Positions 7,574-13,834 of a stretch of 13,834 nucleotides of DNA are shown here, one piece after another. Source of the DNA: JAKJGV01 sp964617565 (GTDB lineage: Bacteria; Verrucomicrobiota; Kiritimatiellia; CAIQIC01; JAGNIJ01); contig CAZTYH010000076.1 in the NCBI GenBank assembly GCA_964617565.1, forward strand, positions 1-13,834. Direction: 5' to 3'. Every line of letters starts with the position of its first letter. Position 1 is the first letter of the stretch. The notes beneath the pieces were generated by a model that saw nothing but the letters and a program-made list of their open reading frames with translations, was not told the origin of the DNA and ran no database searches. Position numbers and translations under genes: made by a program.

Positions 7574-8923
7574 ATGAGAAAATGGACTGCTTCGTTGCTG
7601 TTGCTTTCAGCTATCTGCCTGGCGCGTGGCGCGTGGGCCGGGATTAACCTGGTCACGTTGCCCGATCGCGACAGTGTGCAACTCACCATCTACAACTCCG
7701 CGGACCTCACGCTGGTTCGCGAAGTCCGCAAGTTAACCCTGCAGAAGGGACTTAACAAGCTGTCGTTCGGGTGGGCGAATACCCTCATTGATCCGACTTC
7801 GCTGCGCTTGCGCGCGGTGGACAGGCCGGATGCGGTTGATCTGATTGATGTCTCGTATCCGCCGCGCATCAATAGCGAAGCGGTATGGACTGTCCGCTCG
7901 AAAATCGAGGGCGAGGTGCTCGTGGAGATTATGTTTTTCACGTCGGGCATCTCGTGGCGCGCTTTCTATATGGCGACGCTTTCGCAGGACGAAAAAGATA
8001 TGCTGTTGGAAGGCTATGTGCGCGTGTCGAACAATTCGGGTGAAGACTATGCCAATGCGCAGACGCGCCTGATTGTCGGCACGATCAACCTGCTGGACCG
8101 GATCGCCGAGTTGGCGCGCCGCCGTGAGCCTTGGGGCAGACCGGATATGTATCAGGTTCCCCTGGCGGCACCCATGGCAATGAGGGCGATGGCGAAGACT
8201 GAAGAAATGGAATTTGGGGTCGCGTTCGATGCGGTGGGCGCAATGGCGCCGAAGGAGATCATCAAAGAAGGTTTGTCCGAGTACTTCCTTTACACGATCG
8301 AAGGCACCGAAACGATACCCGACAAATGGTCCAAGCGGCTTCCGTCTTTCACGCCCGTGCGCGTGCCGGTGGTCAATCTCTACCGCTACGACGAGGAACG
8401 CTACGGTCCGCAGGTGATTCGATTGCTCTACTTCAAGAACGACAAGAAGCACAAGCTCGGGGATACGCCGTTGCCGGATGGACAGTTCAAGGTCTATCGC
8501 TCGGTGGACAAGGAGCAGCACGTATCGTACGAGGGTCAATCGTTCAGCAAGTATATTCCGGTTGAGCAGGAAGCCGAGTTGAACCTCGGCACGGCACGCG
8601 GCGTGCGGGTTGAGCCGAAGTTGATGAAGACCCAGACCCTTAATTACCTGTTCAACAACAAGAAGAACATTGCCGGCTACGATGAGAAGCAGGAATGGAA
8701 GGTTGAGGTGGAAAACTATCGCGACGTGCCGATCCGCGTGGAAGTCTTCCGTCCGCTGCGCCATCAGTTTGTGGATGAGATCAAGTACGCAGGCGATTAC
8801 GGGAAATATGACCGGCAAGACATCATGCGGTTGCGGTTCGTTCTCGAAATTCCGCCGAACACGAAAAAGGCCTTCACCTATGAAGTTGTATATCGCGAGG
8901 GCGAAAGGAGGGATGTGCAATGA
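7574..8923 (+). CDS. Exported DUF4139-type protein (paralogue A)
   Basis: This is a 449-residue exported protein. ATG 7574 is chosen because GGAGGG precedes it by eight bases and a clean signal peptide starts there (MRKW, hydrophobic core, cleavage likely after AWA at 20-22); the frame upstream to 7499 lacks both. The mature part follows the DUF4139 plan. A beta segment NSADLTLVREVRKLTLQKG (41-59) and IDPTSLRLR (72-80) lead to ISWRAFYMATL (126-136), where the family usually has a Trp and Tyr. Next come a Met/Ala-rich linker (about 197-226), LSEYFLYTIEGTETIPDKW (234-252), and beta strands to the end, including VEVENYRDVPIRVEV. The function of this family is not established; the fold looks like beta sandwiches joined by a flexible linker and suggests a periplasmic or cell-surface role. 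It is the first gene of a two-gene operon with its own paralogue. Confidence 0.85.
   Translation: MRKWTASLLLLSAICLARGAWAGINLVTLPDRDSVQLTIYNSADLTLVREVRKLTLQKGLNKLSFGWANTLIDPTSLRLRAVDRPDAVDLIDVSYPPRINSEAVWTVRSKIEGEVLVEIMFFTSGISWRAFYMATLSQDEKDMLLEGYVRVSNNSGEDYANAQTRLIVGTINLLDRIAELARRREPWGRPDMYQVPLAAPMAMRAMAKTEEMEFGVAFDAVGAMAPKEIIKEGLSEYFLYTIEGTETIPDKWSKRLPSFTPVRVPVVNLYRYDEERYGPQVIRLLYFKNDKKHKLGDTPLPDGQFKVYRSVDKEQHVSYEGQSFSKYIPVEQEAELNLGTARGVRVEPKLMKTQTLNYLFNNKKNIAGYDEKQEWKVEVENYRDVPIRVEVFRPLRHQFVDEIKYAGDYGKYDRQDIMRLRFVLEIPPNTKKAFTYEVVYREGERRDVQ
8906..8911 (+). promoter_or_regulatory. Strong ribosome binding site fixing the start of paralogue B
   Basis: AGGAGG sits inside the last codons of paralogue A, eight bases before ATG 8920. 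With the ATGA overlap of the two genes it fixes the start of the second gene and suggests that it is translated at high efficiency from the same transcript. Confidence 0.7.
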
Positions 8924-10047
8924 ATCTCAACATCTCTAAATGTTTGCTGATTTCCCTGTTGCTGGCGGGCCTGAGTGCCGAAGCGCGAATCAAGCTGGTG
9001 GCTTTGCCCGATCGCGCAGCCACTGTGATCCGGCTGGACAATCCCGCAGCGACGGTGGTCGAGGAGGAGCGGGTTCTCACGCTGCAAAAAGGCGTCAACC
9101 AGGTGGATTTCTCGTGGAAGGGAGTATTCATTGACGAGGATTCCATACGGCTGTCCGTGTTGGACCCGGCTGACAAGGTGGTTCTGCTGAACGTGAGTTA
9201 TCCGCCGGGCGAGGGGGCGTTGGTGTGGCAACTGACGGCGAAAGAGGCGTGCAATGCCCGCGTTCGGATCACGTACTTGCTTTCCAACATTGACCGGTTG
9301 GTGACGTACACCGGCACCGCCGAGCAGGATGAAAGCAAGCTGCTGCTGGAATCGTTTCTCGTGCTGCGCAACTTCTCGGGAGAAGATTTTGAAAAGGCGC
9401 GTGTGCTGCTTGACTACGGCGAAGCATTTGAGCAGAGCATCCGGCATGAAGAAGCGCGCCAGATGCTTTTCTTCAGCCAAGGCGGTGTGCCGATCGAGAA
9501 AACGTTCAAGTGGGATGCGCGGGAAAAGCCCTGGGACCCGTCGCGGCTCGACGCCAATGTCGGCATTCCGGTTTATTACGCGATCGCCAATCGCAAGGAA
9601 GGCGGACTGGGCAATAATGCGTTGTGGGACGGCAAGGTGCGCGTGTTCCAGAAAGACGGACGGGGCTCAACGATTTTCCTCGGCGAGGATACGCCCGGGT
9701 TTGTTCCGGTCGGCGAAAAAATGGAAATTCGCATTGGCGAAAGCCGCGACGTGGTGGTGACACAGCACAAGCGGTACGACCGCCAGATCAATGTCCGCCG
9801 CAACAACGGTGGAAACATTGTCCTCTTCGACAACGAGGAACAGATTGAGACCGTGATCGAGAACTTCAGGGACAAGCCGGCCGTGCTGGTTTTGACACAG
9901 TACATTCCCGGTGAATGGTCCATGCGTCAGAACAGTCATCCTTACGAGCTGAAGAATCACGATACGCTGGAGTTTCGGTTGCAACTCAAGCCGAAGGAAA
10001 AGCTCACGCTCAAGATGGATTACGTGAGGCAGAACATTCGTCCGTGA
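8920..10047 (+). CDS. Exported DUF4139-type protein (paralogue B, shorter)
   Basis: This is a 375-residue exported protein with a short signal peptide (MNLNISK plus a hydrophobic core; cleavage likely after the first 20-22 residues, near AEA). It is clearly a paralogue of the preceding protein. Shared landmarks are LPDR just after the signal peptide, LTLQKGVN, FIDEDSIRL, VSYPP, FSGEDF against NSGEDY, and a late VIENFRDKPAVLVLTQ against VENYRDVPIRVEV. Its middle differs: the Met-rich linker of paralogue A is replaced by a shorter segment around GVPIEKTFKWDAREKPWDP, so the whole protein is 74 residues shorter. Start ATG 8920 overlaps the upstream stop (ATGA). The pair probably acts together, perhaps as a heteromeric exported complex (inference). 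The gene ends 8 bp from the stop of the convergent secreted protein. Confidence 0.83.
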   Translation: MNLNISKCLLISLLLAGLSAEARIKLVALPDRAATVIRLDNPAATVVEEERVLTLQKGVNQVDFSWKGVFIDEDSIRLSVLDPADKVVLLNVSYPPGEGALVWQLTAKEACNARVRITYLLSNIDRLVTYTGTAEQDESKLLLESFLVLRNFSGEDFEKARVLLDYGEAFEQSIRHEEARQMLFFSQGGVPIEKTFKWDAREKPWDPSRLDANVGIPVYYAIANRKEGGLGNNALWDGKVRVFQKDGRGSTIFLGEDTPGFVPVGEKMEIRIGESRDVVVTQHKRYDRQINVRRNNGGNIVLFDNEEQIETVIENFRDKPAVLVLTQYIPGEWSMRQNSHPYELKNHDTLEFRLQLKPKEKLTLKMDYVRQNIRP

Positions 10048-10055
10048 TGCGGCGG

Positions 10056-13000
10056 CTACGGGCCCGGATTTTCTTTCAACGAAGTCTGGATGCTGTGAAT
10101 CCGGTACTGGCCGCGTATGCCCGATATGGCGATGTAGTCCACGTTATCCTGCGGGCTGCGGAAGAACATCGGAAATTCGACCGTAACGGTGCGCGTGCCG
10201 GCCGGGACATCGCTTTTCGTGACGGTGAACTTTTTCGTTTTCACGTGAGGCGTACGGCCGCCCTTGATCTCGATCATGCCGGTGCAGGGCTCATCGGAAA
10301 CCGGTTCGATTTCGATTTTCAGGGTGTTGCCAAGCGCGAAAGCCATGAAGGAAGGATACAGCCGCGCGCCGAACCAACCGCCGTTGCCGGAAAGCTCCAC
10401 GAAAGAGCCGTTTGCCGCAATGGAGTTCGTCACGTCGCGACTGACATCGCCCTTTGCGACCTGCCACCACGGCATGAGAGAAACCGTCTGGCGCGGCTCG
10501 ATTGCGGGGGAGAGCTGGACGACAAATTGTCCGCTCTCGGCAAAAGTTGTGGGATCGGAGAGCACGAAGGCCGGCGAGGAAATCTCCATCGAACCTGCGT
10601 CCATCCCGCCCATGTAGTTCTCATACACAAACGCCAGCATCTGCGCGGGTTTCGGCGAGAGCAGGCGCGGCATGGGAAGAACGAAGCGCGTCCACTTGCT
10701 GCGTGACACATCGGTCTGCGGGGTCGCCATGTTCAGGTTCCACGCGCACTGCAATATCTCGGTCAGTCCTTCCGTCGTCTTGCATTCGACGCGCAGCAGG
10801 TTGGGCGATGGCCCGGCGGGACCGGTGATGGCGTCAAAAACAAGATACTTGCAGTTCTTGAGGTCCAGGTCTTCGAACCGGCCCCACACCCCGGAGAATC
10901 CATTGCTGGTGTCCACGCTGTCGAACTCGAAATAAAGCGCACCATCCGTTTCGCGGGAGATATCCTCGATGGAGCCGCCGATGGAACCCGACGCAATAAA
11001 GCGCGGCAAGACCGAGCCCGGCAGGGGAACCGGCCGGTCTGGTCGCGGGGTGAATGCGGGAAGGCGTCCGATGCCTTCAATGGCTTCGCCCACATTCACG
11101 AAGTCGTCCGGTTTGCGATCGTTGAACAGCACCAGCGATTTGATTGTCACGGAATCGCTGGAGGGGAATTCGGTGTTGCGGACGGGATCGTCCACGGAAA
11201 AAGCAATGTAGGTGAGTGGAAGTCGCGCGAAACGGCGGCGGTGCCTGAGCGGAAATGTGTAGGTCTTCCACTGGTCGTCGTCCGATACAACGCCCGGCTG
11301 ACGTGTGTCGAGCGGGATGGGCTGAACGATCGTTGTGTCTTCCCGCTTCAGCATGATGTTGAAGCGATGCCGCTTGCCGTCGTTTGGAACCGTGATGCGC
11401 AGGTGGGTGAAGGCGGCGATGTACGGCCGGTTGGTCCCGAGATACGTGCCCCACCATGCAAAGCGGGTATAATCATCCGCTGTCGGGGGAATCTCGTAGT
11501 TCACGCTCATGACCCCGTCGGCGACTTCCCATCGCATATTCCTTCCCAACGCCGAGAAGACGCTGGCGCCATGGCGGTCGCCGGTACCTTCAACAAGATT
11601 GGCCATGATGTCGAACGTGGCTGCCTGTGGGGCATACTGAACCGGCTCCGAGGCGTAATCGCGTTTAGGCGGGGCCGGGAAGGGCTGTTTCGGACTTCGA
11701 AGTTGTTCGATATTCTGCCGTGCGAGAATGCTGAGATGCGAACGCTGCATCAAACCGCTGAAAGCATTGAGGCATGTCGCTTCTCCCGCGGCCACCTTGT
11801 TGGCGGCAAGGTACTTCGCGACATCACGCCCGACGCCGCCTCCCATCAGCAGCGCCGTCATGTATTGCCCATCCGCGCTGAGAATGTCGGCCCGCCCGCC
11901 CGGGCCTACGGCTTCGAGCGGACCATAATCGCTCAAGAGGTTTTGTTCCTTGATCAGCTTGTAGAGCCACTCCCTTGTCGTCACGGGATCGGCGATCATG
12001 CCGCCCGCGGTCGCAAAGACCACTGCGCAATCCGTTCGCTGAATGGATTCCGGATGTTCGGCCGCTGCGGGCAAGCCCATCTTCATGTATGCGCCGACCG
12101 AGTCATATCCGGTCGAAAGGAAGCCTGGGATTCGATTTTGCGCGGCGAAGTCGGCGTGCGCATACTGGCTGTTGTAGAAGAGAGAGAACAACGGTGTTTG
12201 CCGAACCGGCAGCAAAGCAAGCGTCCAGAGGATCTCATGATTCGAACCGATGTAACCGACCGGGAGGTCCATGACTTCGCCCCCGCTGGTGGTCCATTCG
12301 GCCATATTGCATTTGAGCCGGTCCCAGACTTTCAAGCGGTCCTCGCTGCTCATGGGCGTCTTCAGTAGCGCCCACAGCACGGCGAGAATGTCCTCGGTCC
12401 AGAATTGCTCAAGGTAATAGCCCGGATTCCCTTTTCCGCTTTTCACGTCGATTTCGCCGAAGAATTGTGCGCGGTCGGGATCGTGGAAGAGGCTGTAGTC
12501 CTGCTGATCGAGCAGCTTCTGAACTTTCGTGCGCAGGTTCTGGGCCATCGGCCACTTTTCCTCCTCGAGCGCGCCGAGGATAGCGGCGTACGCCCAGCTC
12601 AGCAGCCCGTTGTCCAGGAGTGGAACAAGATCTTTGTCGCGCCGCACGGTGCCGTCGGGATAAATGCTGGCCCATGCCATCATACCACCGAGCTTGATTC
12701 CCGCCTGTTCATCCCGCGAAATCATGTCTTCGATGGTCTCGAGCGCCCGTTGCATGCGCGCGATAGACAGCGTCTGGTTGTTTGGCGGAGCGGACATCCT
12801 CTCCAACACGGAAAGCTCTGACTCTGTGGGAACTAGATGAATATGCGCATAATAGCCTTCGCCCTGGTAAACCTTCAGCAGGAAGAGAAGGTAGGGGGCG
12901 ACTTTTGATGCTGCCGTGTACATCCCGCGCCCCCACGTGATGTTGCTTTCAGGATCAACGCGGACATGATCAAGCGGCAGGCCTGTTTTCTCGTCAATCC

Positions 13001-13187
13001 CCATGCCCGGCCGCGAATAGTTCGCAATTTGTTGCAACACGGTAATCAGGTAGAGATCCTGATCCGTGAGATCCTGGCGCGATTGCAATCCGCCGCGCGC
13101 CTGACCATCGGAGCCAAAACACGATAAGGCCCCGGCCATAAAAAGAAATACGATGAGAACAGACGAAATACCCCGAAACATCTTCAT
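10056..13187 (-). CDS. Large secreted protein: (alpha/alpha)-barrel glycoside-hydrolase-like domain plus three beta-sandwich modules
   Basis: This is a 1043-residue exported protein. ATG 13187 has GGAGGG just upstream and begins a signal peptide (MKMFRG, hydrophobic core to about residue 20). ALSC at 20-23 fits a relaxed lipobox, so it may be a lipoprotein. Residues about 38-500 are helical, with repeated Trp/Tyr-rich helix starts: EKTGLPLDHV (66-75), LVPLLDNGLLSWAYAAILGA (187-206), DYSLFHDP (230-237), GEIDV (244-248), YYLEQFWTEDILAVLWALL (257-275) and DYGPLEAVGPGGRAD (420-434). This order resembles (alpha/alpha)6 toroids of glucoamylase-like enzymes such as the DUF3131 and GH144 type; I infer a carbohydrate role and cannot name the substrate. 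Regions of roughly 515-690, 735-880 and 885-1040 look like galactose-binding-type beta sandwiches. Catalytic acids are not assigned. A longer start at 13310 is unlikely. Confidence 0.8.
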   Translation of the reverse strand: MKMFRGISSVLIVFLFMAGALSCFGSDGQARGGLQSRQDLTDQDLYLITVLQQIANYSRPGMGIDEKTGLPLDHVRVDPESNITWGRGMYTAASKVAPYLLFLLKVYQGEGYYAHIHLVPTESELSVLERMSAPPNNQTLSIARMQRALETIEDMISRDEQAGIKLGGMMAWASIYPDGTVRRDKDLVPLLDNGLLSWAYAAILGALEEEKWPMAQNLRTKVQKLLDQQDYSLFHDPDRAQFFGEIDVKSGKGNPGYYLEQFWTEDILAVLWALLKTPMSSEDRLKVWDRLKCNMAEWTTSGGEVMDLPVGYIGSNHEILWTLALLPVRQTPLFSLFYNSQYAHADFAAQNRIPGFLSTGYDSVGAYMKMGLPAAAEHPESIQRTDCAVVFATAGGMIADPVTTREWLYKLIKEQNLLSDYGPLEAVGPGGRADILSADGQYMTALLMGGGVGRDVAKYLAANKVAAGEATCLNAFSGLMQRSHLSILARQNIEQLRSPKQPFPAPPKRDYASEPVQYAPQAATFDIMANLVEGTGDRHGASVFSALGRNMRWEVADGVMSVNYEIPPTADDYTRFAWWGTYLGTNRPYIAAFTHLRITVPNDGKRHRFNIMLKREDTTIVQPIPLDTRQPGVVSDDDQWKTYTFPLRHRRRFARLPLTYIAFSVDDPVRNTEFPSSDSVTIKSLVLFNDRKPDDFVNVGEAIEGIGRLPAFTPRPDRPVPLPGSVLPRFIASGSIGGSIEDISRETDGALYFEFDSVDTSNGFSGVWGRFEDLDLKNCKYLVFDAITGPAGPSPNLLRVECKTTEGLTEILQCAWNLNMATPQTDVSRSKWTRFVLPMPRLLSPKPAQMLAFVYENYMGGMDAGSMEISSPAFVLSDPTTFAESGQFVVQLSPAIEPRQTVSLMPWWQVAKGDVSRDVTNSIAANGSFVELSGNGGWFGARLYPSFMAFALGNTLKIEIEPVSDEPCTGMIEIKGGRTPHVKTKKFTVTKSDVPAGTRTVTVEFPMFFRSPQDNVDYIAISGIRGQYRIHSIQTSLKENPGP

Positions 13188-13324
13188 ACAACCCTCCACA
13201 TTTCCCTCTCTCAAAGAATTTTCAGGATATAACAGAGAGCGCTCCCATGCAAGATGATATGGATAATCTGACACATAAATAGAGTCAATCGGTCTGGAGT
13301 GATGGAGCATGGGAGTACTGAGCG
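13188..13324 (-). other. Intergenic leader between bioA and the large secreted protein
   Basis: This 137-bp AT-richer segment precedes the secreted-protein gene. It holds the ribosome binding site GGAGGG (minus strand, just before ATG 13187), a perfect palindrome GAGCGCTC, and a six-base inverted repeat (CTCTCT/AGAGAG) around an AT-rich loop. On the minus strand TTGACT is present, but no good -10 box lies at 16-18 bases from it. I see no convincing terminator for bioA. A promoter here is likely but I cannot place it with confidence. Confidence 0.4.
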
Positions 13325-13834
13325 CTACGACGTTTCTGTTGTCGCTATAATCGCGCGAGAAAAGGCGTTTAACAATGACTCGAGCTCCGTTGGCGAAATT
13401 ACCAGCGGCGGCATGAGATAGACGGTATTGCCGAGGGGGCGGAGAAGAATGTTCTGCTCGAGAAGCATTTCCCGAACCTTTTGCGCGGGGCCGAGCGCCA
13501 CTTCCTTGGCTTCCGCGTTCTCGACGTGATCTTTTTCCGAAAACTGCAACGCGGCGATGCTGCCGAGAATGCGCAGTTCCTTCACGCCTGGCAGTCCGGT
13601 TAAAAGCGTCAGGGCCTTCCGATAAGCCGCTTCGATTTCACGCGCTTTTGCGCAAATATCAATTTCCCTGTAAACCCGCAGCGCCGCCAGCGCGGCCGCC
13701 GCGGCGATCGGGTTTCCGCAAAATGTGTGACCATGATAAAAGGTGCGGTCTTCCGGTGTGTCGCTGAACGTCTCGTAAATGCTATCCTTCACAATCGCTG
13801 CGCTGATGGGCAGATAGCCCGCCGCCAGCGCCTT
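13325..13834 (-). CDS. bioA: Adenosylmethionine-8-amino-7-oxononanoate aminotransferase, C-terminal part (runs off the window)
   Basis: BioA makes 7,8-diaminononanoate from 8-amino-7-oxononanoate in biotin synthesis, using pyridoxal phosphate and normally S-adenosylmethionine as amino donor. Here only the last 169 residues are visible. The frame is open to the window edge and its first codon is the lysine of KALAAGYLPISAAI, which matches the family's PLP-lysine motif (K-x-L-x-x-G-Y-L-P). The family motif FYHGHTFCGNPIAAAAALA follows, then the small-domain segment ending LLRPLGNTVYLMPPLVIS, also typical of BioA. The GTG at 13792 is internal and not the start. The rest of the gene, with the cofactor-binding region, lies beyond the right edge. 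It reads in the same direction as the secreted-protein gene, 137 bp ahead of it. A lysine-using relative (BioK type) cannot be excluded from this portion. Confidence 0.93.
   Translation of the reverse strand, partial: KALAAGYLPISAAIVKDSIYETFSDTPEDRTFYHGHTFCGNPIAAAAALAALRVYREIDICAKAREIEAAYRKALTLLTGLPGVKELRILGSIAALQFSEKDHVENAEAKEVALGPAQKVREMLLEQNILLRPLGNTVYLMPPLVISPTELESLLNAFSRAIIATTETS

Noticed and set aside
7462..7689. 76-residue N-terminal extension of the kinase
   Set aside because: It would run through the divergent promoter and into the start of the DUF4139 gene, and its composition is unlike a protein domain. ATG 7461 immediately precedes the real protein.
7733..8920. Long open frame (395 codons) on the minus strand opposite DUF4139 paralogue A
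   Set aside because: It lies wholly antisense to a gene with signal peptide, ribosome binding site and family motifs. Its translation is His- and Arg-rich without domains, as expected for a GC-rich shadow frame.
10030..10075. Possible terminator around CCGT...ACGG and CGGGCCCG after the DUF4139 pair
   Set aside because: The stem is only four pairs with a 12-base loop, or a bare palindrome without a loop, and the following T-rich stretch is interrupted.
11241..12368. Long open frame (375 codons) on the plus strand inside the large secreted protein gene
   Set aside because: It is antisense to a well-supported exported protein, its composition is Arg- and His-rich with no recognisable motif, and it has no plausible ribosome binding site.
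13188..13310. 41-residue N-terminal extension of the large secreted protein
   Set aside because: It would bury the signal peptide internally. ATG 13187 has a strong ribosome binding site and starts the signal peptide directly.
13215..13325. Palindromes AGCGCT, AGTACT and GAGCGCTC near the bioA stop as an operator
   Set aside because: They are short, unrelated to each other and expected by chance. Nothing resembles a BirA (biotin) operator half-site pair.
1..13834. CRISPR arrays, tRNA or rRNA genes, insertion sequences, prophage genes
   Set aside because: I looked for regularly spaced direct repeats, tRNA arms, rRNA-like sequence, transposase motifs and terminal inverted repeats, and saw none.

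Overview
The window comes from a draft assembly of a moderately GC-rich bacterium. It contains a run of exactly 100 N, the usual placeholder for a scaffold gap of unknown size. Exported proteins with Sec or lipoprotein-like signals, envelope glycosyltransferases, a eukaryote-like Ser/Thr kinase and a nucleotide-translocase-family protein with HEAT-like repeats suggest a Gram-negative-type, uncultured lineage with a complex envelope (PVC-like, Sumerlaeota-like or similar). That placement is a guess from gene content; there is no rRNA or other phylogenetic marker here.

Layout. At the left edge (1-849, +) is a charged, largely helical protein of unknown function whose real start may lie outside the window. 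Converging on it is a minus-strand cluster that reads from 7461 down to 915. First comes a membrane-anchored Ser/Thr kinase (7461-5869). An NTT/ATP-ADP-translocase-like transporter with a C-terminal HEAT-like domain follows (5872-3773) and overlaps the kinase by ATGA. Next is a GT2 glycosyltransferase (3769-3044), 3 nt after the transporter. Last is a multi-membrane-pass GT39/ArnT-like glycosyltransferase (2977-915), which the gap at 1496-1595 cuts in two. Reading through the 100 N gives a false frameshift and stop; the two halves are most simply one gene.

Divergent from the kinase across a 112-bp intergenic region are two tandem paralogous exported proteins of the DUF4139 type (7574-8923 and 8920-10047, +). 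They overlap by ATGA, and a good sigma70-like promoter lies in front of them. Converging on this pair with 8 bp between is a large secreted or lipoprotein-like protein (13187-10056, -). It has an N-terminal all-helical region resembling an (alpha/alpha)6 glycoside hydrolase fold and three predicted beta-sandwich modules. At the right edge is the C-terminal part of bioA (13834-13325, -), starting at the PLP-binding lysine.

How they may work together (inference): the kinase, transporter, GT2 and GT39-like genes form one tightly packed transcription unit. This suggests a kinase-controlled membrane system that couples a nucleotide-translocase-like carrier to surface glycan or glycoprotein assembly. 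The neighbouring exported DUF4139 pair and the glycan-active-looking secreted protein fit an envelope theme, but no functional link is proven. No tRNA, rRNA, CRISPR, insertion sequence or phage feature was seen.
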